Notes: generated by a model from the letters alone, not told the origin. A DNA stretch of 64,000 nucleotides from Propionibacteriaceae bacterium (GCA_031267645.1 JAIRYW010000043.1:1-64000), one strand, 5' to 3'. Counted from the stretch's first letter, positions 16,486-26,086 are shown. Made by a program: numbers and translations.

Positions 16486-17358
16486 ATGGCCACCACCGAC
16501 GTCGAGTCCGCCACCGTCCCCGCCGCCCGGGTCCGCTCCCGGGCGGCTCGCTGGGCCAGCTGGCGCTGGTCCGTCGTCCTAGCCGGACTGCTGCTGGGGC
16601 TGGCCGTGGTGGCGGCCGTCTGGCCCTCGCTGCTGACCCCGATCGACCCCCTGCGGGCCGACCCGCTGCAGTCGAATCTGCCGCCCAGCGCCCAGCACTG
16701 GGCCGGCACCGATCTGCAGGGGCGCGACCTGTTGGCCCGGATCGTCTACGGCGCCCGCTACTCCCTCGTCATCGGCCTCGGCGCCGTCCTGGTGTCGGTC
16801 CTGGTCGGCACCGTCCTGGGTCTGCTGGCCGGCGCCGGTCCCAGTTGGCTGGACCAGCTCATCTCGCGCGCCATCGACATCTTGTGCGCCTTCCCCAGCG
16901 TGCTGTTGGCCTTGGTCTTCATCGCCTTCACCGGCCCGGGCGTGCCCAATCTGATCTTGGCTCTGGGGCTGGGCGGCATACCCAGCTTCGCCCGGGTCGT
17001 GCGTAGCCAAGTCTTCGTGGCCCGCACCTCCGGTTACGCCGAACAGGCGCGGACCTACGCCGTGCCGGCCTGGCGCATCGTCCTGCGCCACGTCTTGCCC
17101 AACGCCCTCGGCCCCCTGCCCATCCTGGCCACCCTGGGGCTGGGCGGCGCCATCGTCGGCAGCTCCGGGCTGAGCTTCCTCGGCTTGGGGCCGCAGCCGC
17201 CGGCGGCGGAGTGGGGCTTGATGCTGTCCGACTCGCGCAACTACCTCCGAGTGGCCTGGTGGACCGGCGTCTTTCCCGGCGTCGCCCTGACCGCGGTCGT
17301 GATCTCGGCCACCGTGGTGGGCCGCTGGTTGCAACGTCGCTACGAGCGGAGGTTCTGA
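16486..17358 (+). CDS. Peptide/glutathione-type ABC importer permease (DppC/GsiD family)
   Basis: This encodes 290 residues from an ATG preceded by GAGGGGG. Family motifs include HWAGTDLQGRDLLARIVYGARYSL after the first membrane helix and the EAA loop AEQARTYAVPAWRIVLRHVLPNALGPL. About six membrane helices are predicted by hydrophobicity. It pairs with the upstream DppB-like permease, ten bases away; the downstream ATPase starts two bases after its stop. Confidence 0.92.
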   Translation: MATTDVESATVPAARVRSRAARWASWRWSVVLAGLLLGLAVVAAVWPSLLTPIDPLRADPLQSNLPPSAQHWAGTDLQGRDLLARIVYGARYSLVIGLGAVLVSVLVGTVLGLLAGAGPSWLDQLISRAIDILCAFPSVLLALVFIAFTGPGVPNLILALGLGGIPSFARVVRSQVFVARTSGYAEQARTYAVPAWRIVLRHVLPNALGPLPILATLGLGGAIVGSSGLSFLGLGPQPPAAEWGLMLSDSRNYLRVAWWTGVFPGVALTAVVISATVVGRWLQRRYERRF

Positions 17359-17360
17359 CC

Positions 17361-19169
17361 GTGACCGCCACCGCCATCCCCGGCTCCGCCCCGCTGGCCG
17401 CGCTGGCCCCGGCCCAGTCCGTCCCCGACGCCCTAGCCAGGGCGGACGGTGGACCGGCCGACGGCGGGACTGAGCCGGCCCTGGTCGACCTGCGCGGCCT
17501 GTCGGTCTCCTTCACCGGCCGCCACCGGGTCGACGCCGTCAAAGGCCTGTCTTTGACCATCCGACCGGGCCAGGCCGTCGCCCTGGTCGGCGAGTCGGGC
17601 TCCGGCAAGTCGGTCACCGCCCGCACCCTGGTCGGTCTGACTGGGGCGGACGCGGTCGTCACGGCCGACCGTTTCAGGGTCGCCGGCCGTGACGCCTTGA
17701 CCCTGTCGGAACATCAGTGGCGCCAGCTGCGCGGCGGCGCGGTCGGCTTCGTCTTGCAAGACGCCTTGACCGCCTTGGACCCTCTGCGCACGGTCCAACA
17801 GGAGATCGGCGAGGTCCTGCGCACCCACCGGGTGACGCCGCGGCGCCAGATCGGCCAGCGGGTCTTGCAGCTGCTGCGCGACGTCGGCGTCGACGATCCC
17901 GAGTTCCGGGCCAAGCAATACGCCCACCAGCTGTCCGGCGGTCTGCGCCAGCGGGCCTTGATCGCCTCCGGGCTGGCCGGCCAGCCCGATCTGCTGGTGG
18001 TGGACGAGCCCACCACCGCCTTGGACGTCACCATCCAGGCTCAGATCCTGGCCCTGCTGCGGTCCTACCGCGAGCGCGGCACCGCCATGTTGGTGATCTC
18101 GCACGACCTGGCCGTGGTCTCGCAATTGGCCGACTACGTCATCGTCATGAACGACGGACAGGCGGTCGAGGAGGGGCCCACCGAGCAGGTCTTGACCCAG
18201 CCGACCCAGCCGTACACCCGCGACCTGCTGGCCGCCATCCCGTCACGGGCCTCGCGCGGGCGACGCCTCAGCCACGAGCGGATCGACCTGGCAGCGGCGG
18301 CCGAATTGGCCGCGCCGGTGCGGATCGACCAAGCCGACGACCCGCGTTTCTACAGCGTCGAGTCCGACGGTCTGTCGGTCCAACCGGTCCTGCAGGCCAG
18401 CGCCGTGACCAAGTTCTTCCCCCTGCCCGGCGGGCGGGGGCGGCGGCGGGCCGTGGCCGACGTCAGCTTGAGCCTGTTCCCGGGGCAGAAGCTCGGCATC
18501 GTGGGGGAGTCCGGCTCTGGCAAGTCGACCCTGGCCCGCGTCCTATTGGGCCTGCTCGCGCCCGACCAGGGCGAGGTCCAGGTGGCGGGCGAGTCCTGGG
18601 CCACCCCGGATCGCGCCACCTGGCGCCGCCTGCGCCGCCAGATCCAGTTCATCTCCCAAGACTCGATCGGCTCCTTCGACCCCCGTTACACGGTGGCCGA
18701 GATCATCGCCGAGCCGATCCGCGGTTTGATCGGACCGGAGCTAGCCGAAGACCGGGTCCGACGCCTGCTCGGCGTGGTCGGCCTGCCCGAGCGGGTGCTG
18801 GGCGTGTCGCCCCGCCTGTTGTCCGGCGGCCAGGCCCAGCGGGTCGCCATCTGCCGGGCCCTGGCCCTGCGACCGACCGTCATCATCTGCGACGAGCCGG
18901 TCTCCGCCCTCGACGTCTCCATCCAGGCCCAAGTGCTGGATCTGTTGAACGAGCTCAACTCCGCCACCGGCACCGCTTTGGCCTTCATCTCGCACGACCT
19001 CGGCGTGGTCCACCATCTGGTCGACCAGGTCATCGTCATGAACAACGGCTTCGTCGTCGAGCAAGGCGACGTGGAAGAAGTCTTCGGCCAACCCAGCCAT
19101 CCGTACACCCAGTCCCTGATCCGAGCCATCCCGCAATTGCCCACCCACCGTCAAAGAGAGATCGAATGA
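17361..19169 (+). CDS. Fused duplicated ABC importer ATPase (DppD-DppF in one chain)
   Basis: A 602-residue product starts at GTG 17361. It contains two complete nucleotide-binding domains. The first (~35-290) has GESGSGKSVTARTL, LSGGLRQRALIASGL and LLVVDEPTTALD. The second (~345-590) has GESGSGKSTLARVLL, LSGGQAQRVAICRAL and VIICDEPVSALD. Both carry the C-terminal HPYT/QPYT oligopeptide-transporter tail. Tandem fusions of this type (GsiA/YejF-like) energise DppBC-type permeases as one polypeptide. The stop overlaps the next start. Confidence 0.94.
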   Translation: MTATAIPGSAPLAALAPAQSVPDALARADGGPADGGTEPALVDLRGLSVSFTGRHRVDAVKGLSLTIRPGQAVALVGESGSGKSVTARTLVGLTGADAVVTADRFRVAGRDALTLSEHQWRQLRGGAVGFVLQDALTALDPLRTVQQEIGEVLRTHRVTPRRQIGQRVLQLLRDVGVDDPEFRAKQYAHQLSGGLRQRALIASGLAGQPDLLVVDEPTTALDVTIQAQILALLRSYRERGTAMLVISHDLAVVSQLADYVIVMNDGQAVEEGPTEQVLTQPTQPYTRDLLAAIPSRASRGRRLSHERIDLAAAAELAAPVRIDQADDPRFYSVESDGLSVQPVLQASAVTKFFPLPGGRGRRRAVADVSLSLFPGQKLGIVGESGSGKSTLARVLLGLLAPDQGEVQVAGESWATPDRATWRRLRRQIQFISQDSIGSFDPRYTVAEIIAEPIRGLIGPELAEDRVRRLLGVVGLPERVLGVSPRLLSGGQAQRVAICRALALRPTVIICDEPVSALDVSIQAQVLDLLNELNSATGTALAFISHDLGVVHHLVDQVIVMNNGFVVEQGDVEEVFGQPSHPYTQSLIRAIPQLPTHRQREIE

Positions 19170-20866
19170 TGAAGACCATCCATCCAAGGAGCGGGCCCGG
19201 CCCCGTCCTGAGAGCAGTCCTGACCACCACCGTGTCCGCTTTGGCCGTCGTCGGCTTGGCCGGCTGCGGCTCCTCCGACCCGTCCGGCGACCCCTCCGGC
19301 CCGACTGCCTCAGGTCCGCTCGAAGGCGGCCAGCTGGTCTGGGCCATCGAAACCGACATCACCACCGTCAACCCGCACCGCAACGGCCAGGACAAAGCCA
19401 ACCCGATCCTGAGCAACGCCTTCTCGCCCTACCTCTACCGCAACGGGGCCGGCGAGTTCGAGCCCTGGATCGCGGCCGGCTACGAGGTCTCCCAGGACGG
19501 TCTGCAGGTGACTTTGAACCTGCGCGACGACGTCACCTTCTCGGACGGGGCCAAGCTGGACGCCGCCGCCGCCAAGCTCAACATCGACAAGGTCTCCGAT
19601 CCCGCCGCCGGCTATGTCACCAGCCAACCGGGCGGCCTGCGCTTCCTGGAGTCGGTCGCGGTGGTCGACGACCTGACCTTGAGCTTCACCTTGTCCAAGC
19701 CGGACATCCAGTTCTTGCTCTTCTTGTCCACCACCCACTCCTCGCCCCTGTCGCCGGCCACCTTCGACCTGCCGCAGACGGTCCTGGAGCCAGGCGGCCC
19801 GGAACTGGCCGGCGTCGGCCCCTTCACCATCGAGTCGTTCATCCCTTCGACCGAGTTGGTCTTCAACAAGCGGGCCGACTACGCCTGGGCCCCGCCCTCC
19901 ATCGCCCAGGGCCATCCGGCCCCCTACCTGGACCAGGTGACCTACCGGACCTTGAAAGAGGGCTCGACCAGGACCGGCGCCCTGCAGCAGGGCCAGGTCG
20001 ACGTCGCCTCCGACATCCAACCGATCGACGCCGCCCTCTTCCAAGACGACGCCCGCTTCCAGTACCTGCGTAATTTCGTCGGCGGCACCCCTTACGCCTA
20101 CTACCTGAACATCTCCCAGCCGCCCTTCGACGACATCCGGGTGCGCCAGGCCTTCGTCCTGGGGGCGGACTACCCAGCCATCGTGTCCGCCATCTATCAA
20201 GGCGTCTACGAGCGGGCTTGGGCGCCGGTGTCCGAGGTCGGCCCCTTCGTCGACCCGGCTCTGACCGGCTGGGCCAAGGTGGACCTCGACCGGGCCAACC
20301 AATTGTTGGACGAGGCCGGTTGGACCGAACGCGACTCCGACGGCGTCCGGATCAAGGACGGCCAACGTCTGACCGTCCGCAACCCCTCGGCCGCCCCCTT
20401 CATCCGGGAGAGCCGGGACCAGCTGGCGGTCGCCATCGGCGCCGCCCTGCGCCAGAACATCGGTTTGGAATACACCTTCGAGCCCTTGGACCTCGGCACC
20501 TCGACCGAACAGCTGGACAACAATGACTACGGATTGTTCGACAATTCATACGGTGGAGCTGATCCGGTCACCGGCATCGACCTGCTCTATTACTCGTCCG
20601 ACCGCACCCGTGGCTTCATCGCCTACGGCCGTTACGACGACGCCGAGTTGGAGGCGCTGATCGATCAGGGCCGTTTCACCACCGACCTGGCTGAGCGCAA
20701 GGCCATCTATCTCCAGTTCCAGGCCTACGTGACCGAACACTATTACGTCTTGCCCCTGTATCAGACCCAGGACAATCTGGCCGCTCGGACCGGCGTGAAT
20801 GGTTTCACCCAGGACACCGGCACCGGCCAACTGATCTCAGCCGCGACCATCTGGGCCGACCGCTGA
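19166..20866 (+). CDS. Extracellular solute-binding lipoprotein, family 5 (peptide/nickel type)
   Basis: This encodes 566 residues from ATG 19166 (or 19169), overlapping the ATPase stop. A lipoprotein signal with lipobox VVGLAGC gives the mature Cys near residue 32. The SBP_bac_5 fold follows: WAIETDITTVNPHRNG, EPWIAAGYEVSQDGLQVTLNLRDDVTFSDGAKLDA, and later VRQAFVLGADYPAIV. It captures the substrate for the 15421-19169 importer. Peptide, glutathione-like thiol or opine substrates are all possible; the adjacent GST-like gene hints at a thiol-linked or aromatic substrate, which is inference. Confidence 0.93.
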   Translation: MMKTIHPRSGPGPVLRAVLTTTVSALAVVGLAGCGSSDPSGDPSGPTASGPLEGGQLVWAIETDITTVNPHRNGQDKANPILSNAFSPYLYRNGAGEFEPWIAAGYEVSQDGLQVTLNLRDDVTFSDGAKLDAAAAKLNIDKVSDPAAGYVTSQPGGLRFLESVAVVDDLTLSFTLSKPDIQFLLFLSTTHSSPLSPATFDLPQTVLEPGGPELAGVGPFTIESFIPSTELVFNKRADYAWAPPSIAQGHPAPYLDQVTYRTLKEGSTRTGALQQGQVDVASDIQPIDAALFQDDARFQYLRNFVGGTPYAYYLNISQPPFDDIRVRQAFVLGADYPAIVSAIYQGVYERAWAPVSEVGPFVDPALTGWAKVDLDRANQLLDEAGWTERDSDGVRIKDGQRLTVRNPSAAPFIRESRDQLAVAIGAALRQNIGLEYTFEPLDLGTSTEQLDNNDYGLFDNSYGGADPVTGIDLLYYSSDRTRGFIAYGRYDDAELEALIDQGRFTTDLAERKAIYLQFQAYVTEHYYVLPLYQTQDNLAARTGVNGFTQDTGTGQLISAATIWADR

Positions 20867-21013
20867 GCTGAACTTGGTCGGGGGCGTCGAACCCCGGACG
20901 CCCCCGACCAATCCCACTTGGCGTCAGCGGTCGGTCGGAGCGGTCTTAGACCGACCGACCGGCGCCGCAGCTTGGACCGCCCGACCACACACCGCACCGA
21001 CGAGGAGCCCACA

Positions 21014-22093
21014 ATGGCAGACGACAGCAAATCAAATGACACAAAATTGGCCTTTGGCAAACCCCATGGCTCATTCCCTGAGACCACGGTCGAACAGACC
21101 GCCGACGGCGCCTTCCGGCGCCAGCGCAACTATTTCCCAGCCCGTTTCGGCTCCGGGCCCGGCCGGCTGCCGGTCGAAGCCGGCCGCTACCGGCTGGCCC
21201 TCAGCCCGGGCTGCGGTTGGGGCCGGCGGCAGTTGATCGCCCTCCGGCTGCTGGGCCTGACCGAGGTCGTGCCAGTCGACATTTTGACCGAACGGGACGA
21301 TGACGGTTGGAGATTCGAGGACCGCCCGGGCGGCATCCGGCAGTTGACCGGAGTCGAGCGCCTGAACGACTTCTACCGCGCCACCGACCCGGCTTTCGCC
21401 GGCCGAGGCACCTCGCCCACCGTCATCGACGTCAAGGCGGGCCGGGTCGCGACCAACAACTACCACACCTTGACCTTGGACTGGGAGACGGCCTGGGCCG
21501 ACTTCCACGCCGCCGGCGCGCCCGACCTCTATCCGGTCGAACTGCGCTCAGAGATCGATCTGTTGAACCAGCAGATCTTCGACGACATCAACAACGGCAC
21601 CTACAAAGTCATCTTCGCCACTGATCTGGAGGCGGCCCGGGCGGCCAAGACCGTCTTCGAAGCCCGCCTGGCCGACTTCGATTTCCGTCTCAAGTCGCGC
21701 CGTTACCTATTCGGCGACCAGCTGACCGATTCGGACATCCGGTTGTTCATCACCTTGTCCAGTTACGAGCAGGGCTACCGGCCGGGCTTCCCGCCCGAAT
21801 TGGGACCAGCCGTCCTGTTGAGCGACTTCCCCCACCTGTGGGGGTACGCCCGCGACCTGTTCCAGAACGGTTTCGTGGACGACCGCGAGGCCTACTACCT
21901 CGGCTTCCAGCCCGGCCCGGACGGCCAGTACCTGAACCGTCGGCCCGGCCCGTCGGACGATGGCCCCAGCCCGGCCGAGCGCCTGGCCCAATGGCAGTCT
22001 CCGACCGACCGGGCGGCGCTGGGCGGCTCGCCCTTCTACTCCGGACCGGGCGGCGGCGGCTCGTACCTGCTCTGGCGTTTCGGTCAAGACTGA
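21014..22093 (+). CDS. Glutathionyl-hydroquinone-reductase-like (omega GST/ECM4) protein with altered active site
   Basis: The 359-residue product begins at ATG 21014 after GAGGAGCCC. The N-terminal thioredoxin-like region aligns with GHR/YqjG proteins (AGRYRLALSP then the active-site Cys67), but the usual CPWAHR reads CGWGRR. A NNYHTLTLDWETAW stretch follows where family members bind the C-terminal domain, then LLNQQIFDDINNGTYKVIFA and RYLFGDQLTDSDIRLFITL, the hallmark GHR C-terminal helices. Actinobacteria normally lack glutathione, so the thiol used is unknown. It follows the ABC importer by 147 bases on the same strand, which suggests a shared substrate. Confidence 0.85.
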   Translation: MADDSKSNDTKLAFGKPHGSFPETTVEQTADGAFRRQRNYFPARFGSGPGRLPVEAGRYRLALSPGCGWGRRQLIALRLLGLTEVVPVDILTERDDDGWRFEDRPGGIRQLTGVERLNDFYRATDPAFAGRGTSPTVIDVKAGRVATNNYHTLTLDWETAWADFHAAGAPDLYPVELRSEIDLLNQQIFDDINNGTYKVIFATDLEAARAAKTVFEARLADFDFRLKSRRYLFGDQLTDSDIRLFITLSSYEQGYRPGFPPELGPAVLLSDFPHLWGYARDLFQNGFVDDREAYYLGFQPGPDGQYLNRRPGPSDDGPSPAERLAQWQSPTDRAALGGSPFYSGPGGGGSYLLWRFGQD

Positions 22094-22226
22094 CCGACCG
22101 CCGTCGCGGCCGGTCGGCGGCCGGCGGTCAGGCCTGGCGGGACCTGACCGACCGGCCAGCCCGACCGGCGGCCACCCCGACCGCGGGCTGAGTTAGACTC
22201 ACCGGGCGACGGTCCAGGAGGGGGCG

Positions 22227-22865
22227 ATGGGCGATCCGATCTGCTTGATTTGCGGCGCCGGCGAGCGCTGGCGGCCGCCGCCCGAGCCGGGCCCGGACGA
22301 CTTCGTGGTGGCGGCCGACGGCGGTTTCTCCTATCTGGAGTCCCACGGCCTGAGGGTCGACCTGCTGGTGGGCGACTTCGACTCTTTGCGGCGCCGGCCC
22401 AGCGGGGTCGAGACCGTCGCGCTGCCCCAGGACAAGGACGAGACCGACATGGCGGCCGCCCTGCGCCTGGCCTGGCAGCGGGGTTGGCGTGAGTTCCATA
22501 TCTGGGGCGGCGCCGGCGGGCGGATCGACCACACCCTGGCCAATCTGCAGTGCTTGGCCCAGGTGGCCCGGGCCGGCGGGCGGGCCTATCTGTTCGACCG
22601 CGACGAGACCGTTTGCGCCATCCACGACGGGGCCATCGCCTTCCCCGCCAGCGCGCGTGGCGTCATCTCGGTGCTGGCTTTCAGCGACGTCGCCCGGGGG
22701 GTCTGTGAGAGCGGGTTGAGGTACGCCCTGGACCAGGCCGAGTTGAGCAACGACGTCGCCCTCGGCGTCTCCAACCAGTTCATCGGCCAACCCAGCCGAG
22801 TCTCGGTGGCCGACGGCACCCTGCTGGTGGTCTACCCTCAGTCGGTCCGAGCGGAGCGGCCGTGA
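22227..22865 (+). CDS. thiN: Thiamine pyrophosphokinase
   Basis: A 212-residue product (ATG with AGGAGGGGG upstream; TAGACT at 22194 is a likely -10). Motifs in order are VAADGGFSYL, LLVGDFDSL, LPQDKDETDMAAAL, GGAGGRIDHTLANL and SNQFIG near the C-terminus, together diagnostic of TPK (EC 2.7.6.2). The enzyme transfers pyrophosphate from ATP to thiamine to give TPP. The stop overlaps the GTG of the HAD-family gene downstream. Confidence 0.92.
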   Translation: MGDPICLICGAGERWRPPPEPGPDDFVVAADGGFSYLESHGLRVDLLVGDFDSLRRRPSGVETVALPQDKDETDMAAALRLAWQRGWREFHIWGGAGGRIDHTLANLQCLAQVARAGGRAYLFDRDETVCAIHDGAIAFPASARGVISVLAFSDVARGVCESGLRYALDQAELSNDVALGVSNQFIGQPSRVSVADGTLLVVYPQSVRAERP

Positions 22866-23575
22866 GCGCCGGCTTCAGGGCCGCCCGGCGCGAGCGCGGT
22901 CTGACGGCCTGCCTGTTCGACCTCGACGGCACTCTGTGGGACTCGCTCGGCCTGTGGCGCCAGATCGACCAGGACTGCCTGGGCCGGCGGGGTCTGGCCC
23001 TGCCGGAGGACTACCCCGGCGCTCTGGCCGTCCTGGCCCTGCCGGAGGCGGCCCGCTACACCATCGACCGTTTCGGTTGGTCCGACACCGTCGAGGCCCT
23101 GGTGGCGGAATGGCAGGCCATGGCTCTGGAGGCGTACAGCCACACCATCGAGTTACGGCCCCACGTCAAGGATTACTTGCATGAGTTGCGGGCCGCCGGA
23201 GTCAATTTGGCGGTCGTCACCAGTTTGAGCCCGAGCTTGCTGTGGCCGGGTTTGGAGCGGCACGGCCTGACCGCCCTGTTCGACGTCGTCTGCACGGCCG
23301 AGGAGGCCGGGCAAAGCAAGCGCAGCCCCGCCATCTACCGCCTGGCGGCCCGGCGGTTGGGAGTCGCGCCCGGCCGCTGCTTGGTCTTCGAGGACGTCCG
23401 CCCGGCCGTCCTGTCGGCCCGGGCGGCCGGGATGACAGTGCGGGCGGTCTGGACCGGACAGGACGATTGGCCGGCCATCGCCCGGGCCGCCCACGGCGTG
23501 GTGACGGACTACCGCCTAGCTCCGGCGCCGGCCAGCCTCAGACGGGGGCGGGTCGGGCGATCACGACCACGTTGA
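22862..23575 (+). CDS. HAD-superfamily hydrolase (beta-phosphoglucomutase/phosphatase-like)
   Basis: This encodes 237 residues from GTG 22862, overlapping thiN by four bases. HAD motif I is FDLDGTLWD, motif II VVTSLS, motif III the lysine in GQSKRSPAIY, and motif IV FEDVRPAV. A helical cap sits between motifs I and II. Substrate is not predictable; coupling to thiN raises the possibility of a thiamine monophosphate or related phosphatase. The 3' end overlaps the convergent sortase gene by 38 bases. Confidence 0.85.
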   Translation: MSAGFRAARRERGLTACLFDLDGTLWDSLGLWRQIDQDCLGRRGLALPEDYPGALAVLALPEAARYTIDRFGWSDTVEALVAEWQAMALEAYSHTIELRPHVKDYLHELRAAGVNLAVVTSLSPSLLWPGLERHGLTALFDVVCTAEEAGQSKRSPAIYRLAARRLGVAPGRCLVFEDVRPAVLSARAAGMTVRAVWTGQDDWPAIARAAHGVVTDYRLAPAPASLRRGRVGRSRPR

Positions 23576-24263
23576 CGCTGTACTGCCCGTCGCTCAGCCG
23601 TCCCCCGCAGGTGACGAGGGCGAGCCGGCGGGGCCCGCTGGCGTCGTACAACTCCGGCAGCGGGTCGCCGGCCGGACTGGTGTACAACTCGGTGGCCAGC
23701 CAAAGGCTGGCCCGGCCCGACTGGTCGGTGGTCCAGATCGGCCTGCCCGGCTCGATCGAGGCCAACTGGTTCAAAGCTCCGGGGCGACCCTGGAAGGCGA
23801 CGTGGCCGGCGATCAGGACCGTGCCGGTGGTCCCGTCCAACTGACCGCCGTCGACCCAGCGGGCGGTCCGAGCCGGGTCGGCCGGGACCTGGAAGCGGCC
23901 GTCCGCGACGGTGGCCGAGCCGATGGGGGCGCGCAGGCCCAGGCTGGGTATGACCAGTTCGGACGGCCCCAACTCCGATCCGTCCGCCGCGACCGGGGCC
24001 GGGCCTGGGGCGGCGGTCGACCCTGTCGGCGGGGCCGGTCGGTCCGAGGAGTCGTCGGCCCCGGAGTCGACCGGTCCCGGGGGAGCCACCGACCAGACCG
24101 CCGCCGGTAGCGGAGCGGCCGGCGGCCGGGGCGCGATCAGGTGGAACCAGGTCTGGGCGGAGGCCACCAGACAAGCTAGGGCGATCAGGCCCGACAGCAG
24201 TTCGGCCGCCCGCCACCAGCCGGGGCAGTCCGTCCCATGGCTGGCGCGACCTGGTTGGCTCAT
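23538..24263 (-). CDS. Class F sortase
   Basis: The product is 241 residues: N-terminal membrane anchor at ~22-40, a Pro/Ala/Ser-rich spacer to ~95, then the sortase barrel. Catalytic residues fit class F: His154 in IAGHV, Cys219 in LVTCGG and Arg222 just after it, with GRPGALNQLASIEPG between. It overlaps the upstream surface-protein gene by four bases, so that protein is the natural first candidate substrate. However, the large LPQSG protein at 31577-39100 is the only protein here with a recognisable sorting motif. Confidence 0.88.
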   Translation of the reverse strand: MSQPGRASHGTDCPGWWRAAELLSGLIALACLVASAQTWFHLIAPRPPAAPLPAAVWSVAPPGPVDSGADDSSDRPAPPTGSTAAPGPAPVAADGSELGPSELVIPSLGLRAPIGSATVADGRFQVPADPARTARWVDGGQLDGTTGTVLIAGHVAFQGRPGALNQLASIEPGRPIWTTDQSGRASLWLATELYTSPAGDPLPELYDASGPRRLALVTCGGRLSDGQYSVNVVVIARPAPV

Positions 24264-26086
24264 CCGACCGGTCGGCTAGTCCGGCCCCGGTCGGTCCGAC
24301 GGCGGGCGGTCCACAACCAGGCCAGGAGCAGGGCCAGGGCGGAGCCGGGCAGGACGGCTAGCAGACGCTGTCCACTGGCCGGCGCCGGCTCGCCGGCTCG
24401 GATGACGCCACCGGGCTGCCGCACCAACGAGGTCTGGCTGACCCGGCCGGTCGGATGTTCCACCACCAGGCTGGGGCCGTCCTCGGTCGTGCTCAGAGTC
24501 AAGGTCTCGCCGTAGGAGTAGCAGCCGGTCGGTTGGCCGGCCGGCACGGTGTGGGCCCCCAAGCCAGTCAATTCGACCGGGTCGGCCCCGGCCGGCGGCT
24601 CCAGCTCCGAGGCCGGGATCTCGGCCACCAAGGCGGCGGAGCTCCAATCCACCCCTTGACAGGTCGGCTCCCCTTGGGCGTCGCCGAGGGCCTCGGCTCG
24701 CACCAGCCGGACGGCCAGGCTGACCCTGATCGGGGTCCCGTCCGGCAGGGCCTCGACCAGGCCGCTGATCGAGACCGAGTCGCTGATGGTCTGACCGGGC
24801 TGGGCCAGCTGGGCGGAGATCTGGCTGGCCAGGCTGGGGTCGGCCAGCAAGGTGGTCTCGGCCACTTCGCCGAAGGGGCTGACAGCGGCCTGGTTGAAGC
24901 CCTGCTGGGCCAGCCGGAAGACCCAGGTGTAGTGACCGGGGCCGGCCTCGGCTGGCAGTTCGACCGGCTCGGTCCGACCGCTGGCCCGTCCGGCCTGGTC
25001 GTAGGTCAGGCTCAGGGGCAGGACGGCCAGGGCGGGGCCGGGCTCGGTTGTGGCAGCGGGCTGACCGGGGAAGGGGCCGTACAACTCGGCTTGGCCGGTC
25101 TGGGTCGAGCCGGGCTGGCCGCCGGTGACCTGGTAGTCGTCGGCCAGGGCTCGGCCCGGACCGACCAGAGCTTCGGCCACCGTGGTGGCGATCTGGGGTG
25201 AATATGTCGAACGCACCGAGGCCGGGGCGCCCGGGAAACTGAGGCTGACGGGGGCGGCCCGGGCCACCAGACGTTGCTGATGCGGGGCCGGGGCCGGATA
25301 ACGCAGGATGTCGCGGGGCAGCCCGTCGACCGTCAGAGTGACCCGCACCCGACCGTCCGCCACCGCTCGCCAGACGAAACCGTCGGCCACTGGGTCGGGC
25401 CCGGCGGCAGTGGTGAAGTCATAGTGCGGCGAGCCGGTGGCCTCGAAGACGGCCGGGGCCTCGGCCGTCGGGTGGTCGGCGTCGCTCAAGCTGAGACGGG
25501 CCTGGAAACCGGCTTGCCAGAGCCCGGCCGCCGACAACAGGCCGACCCCAGCCACTCGGCCCTGCCGGCCCTGGTCGTCGTCCCAGACCATCTCCAACGG
25601 GCCGGCCTGATACGGTCCGGCGTTGTCCCGGGTGGCCTGGAGCAGATCGGCTCTCACCCCGGGCAGCCCGCTCAGGCCGGGCAGCTGGGCGGCCGCCGCG
25701 AAGGCGCGGCTGGCCTCGGTCGGATTGGAGTTCAAACCCAGGTCGACGCCGACCAACAGGTAGAGGCTGGCCGCCACTTGGTCGTCGTCGCTACCCAACC
25801 AGCGCCCCAGGGCGTAACTGGCCTGCCAGTGCTGGCTGGTCTCCGGCTGGGTCAGGTGTCCGGGGGCTGCCACGTAACCGAAGGAGCCGCCGCTCTCGTC
25901 CAGGCAGAGCACGCGCGAACCGCCGATCTGCATGGTGCCCAACTCGTGCAGGCTGACCACGCCGGCGGCCAAGTCGTGGGCCACGCCGCTCGGGTTGACC
26001 ACGCCATGGGCCAGACCGGTCGTCCCCGCCCAGGTCGCCAAGCCGATCAAGAGACTGGTCAGTCCGATCCGCCTCAGTCCGTTCAT
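24260..26086 (-). CDS. Secreted, membrane-anchored surface protein paired with a sortase
   Basis: This encodes 608 residues from ATG 26086, preceded by AGGGAGG. Longer in-frame starts lack such a site. A signal peptide (~1-27) is followed by a region with VLCLDESGGSFGYVAAPG and an ASLYLLVGVDLG stretch that faintly recall the N-terminal thioester-type domains of actinobacterial surface proteins. Beta-rich domains follow, with a C-terminal hydrophobic helix (VLPGSALALLLAWLW) and an Arg-rich tail. No LPxTG is present. Only two other cysteines are obvious (TCQGVDW and GCYSYG). The function is unknown; surface structural or adhesin roles are inference. Confidence 0.75.
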   Translation of the reverse strand: MNGLRRIGLTSLLIGLATWAGTTGLAHGVVNPSGVAHDLAAGVVSLHELGTMQIGGSRVLCLDESGGSFGYVAAPGHLTQPETSQHWQASYALGRWLGSDDDQVAASLYLLVGVDLGLNSNPTEASRAFAAAAQLPGLSGLPGVRADLLQATRDNAGPYQAGPLEMVWDDDQGRQGRVAGVGLLSAAGLWQAGFQARLSLSDADHPTAEAPAVFEATGSPHYDFTTAAGPDPVADGFVWRAVADGRVRVTLTVDGLPRDILRYPAPAPHQQRLVARAAPVSLSFPGAPASVRSTYSPQIATTVAEALVGPGRALADDYQVTGGQPGSTQTGQAELYGPFPGQPAATTEPGPALAVLPLSLTYDQAGRASGRTEPVELPAEAGPGHYTWVFRLAQQGFNQAAVSPFGEVAETTLLADPSLASQISAQLAQPGQTISDSVSISGLVEALPDGTPIRVSLAVRLVRAEALGDAQGEPTCQGVDWSSAALVAEIPASELEPPAGADPVELTGLGAHTVPAGQPTGCYSYGETLTLSTTEDGPSLVVEHPTGRVSQTSLVRQPGGVIRAGEPAPASGQRLLAVLPGSALALLLAWLWTARRRTDRGRTSRPVG

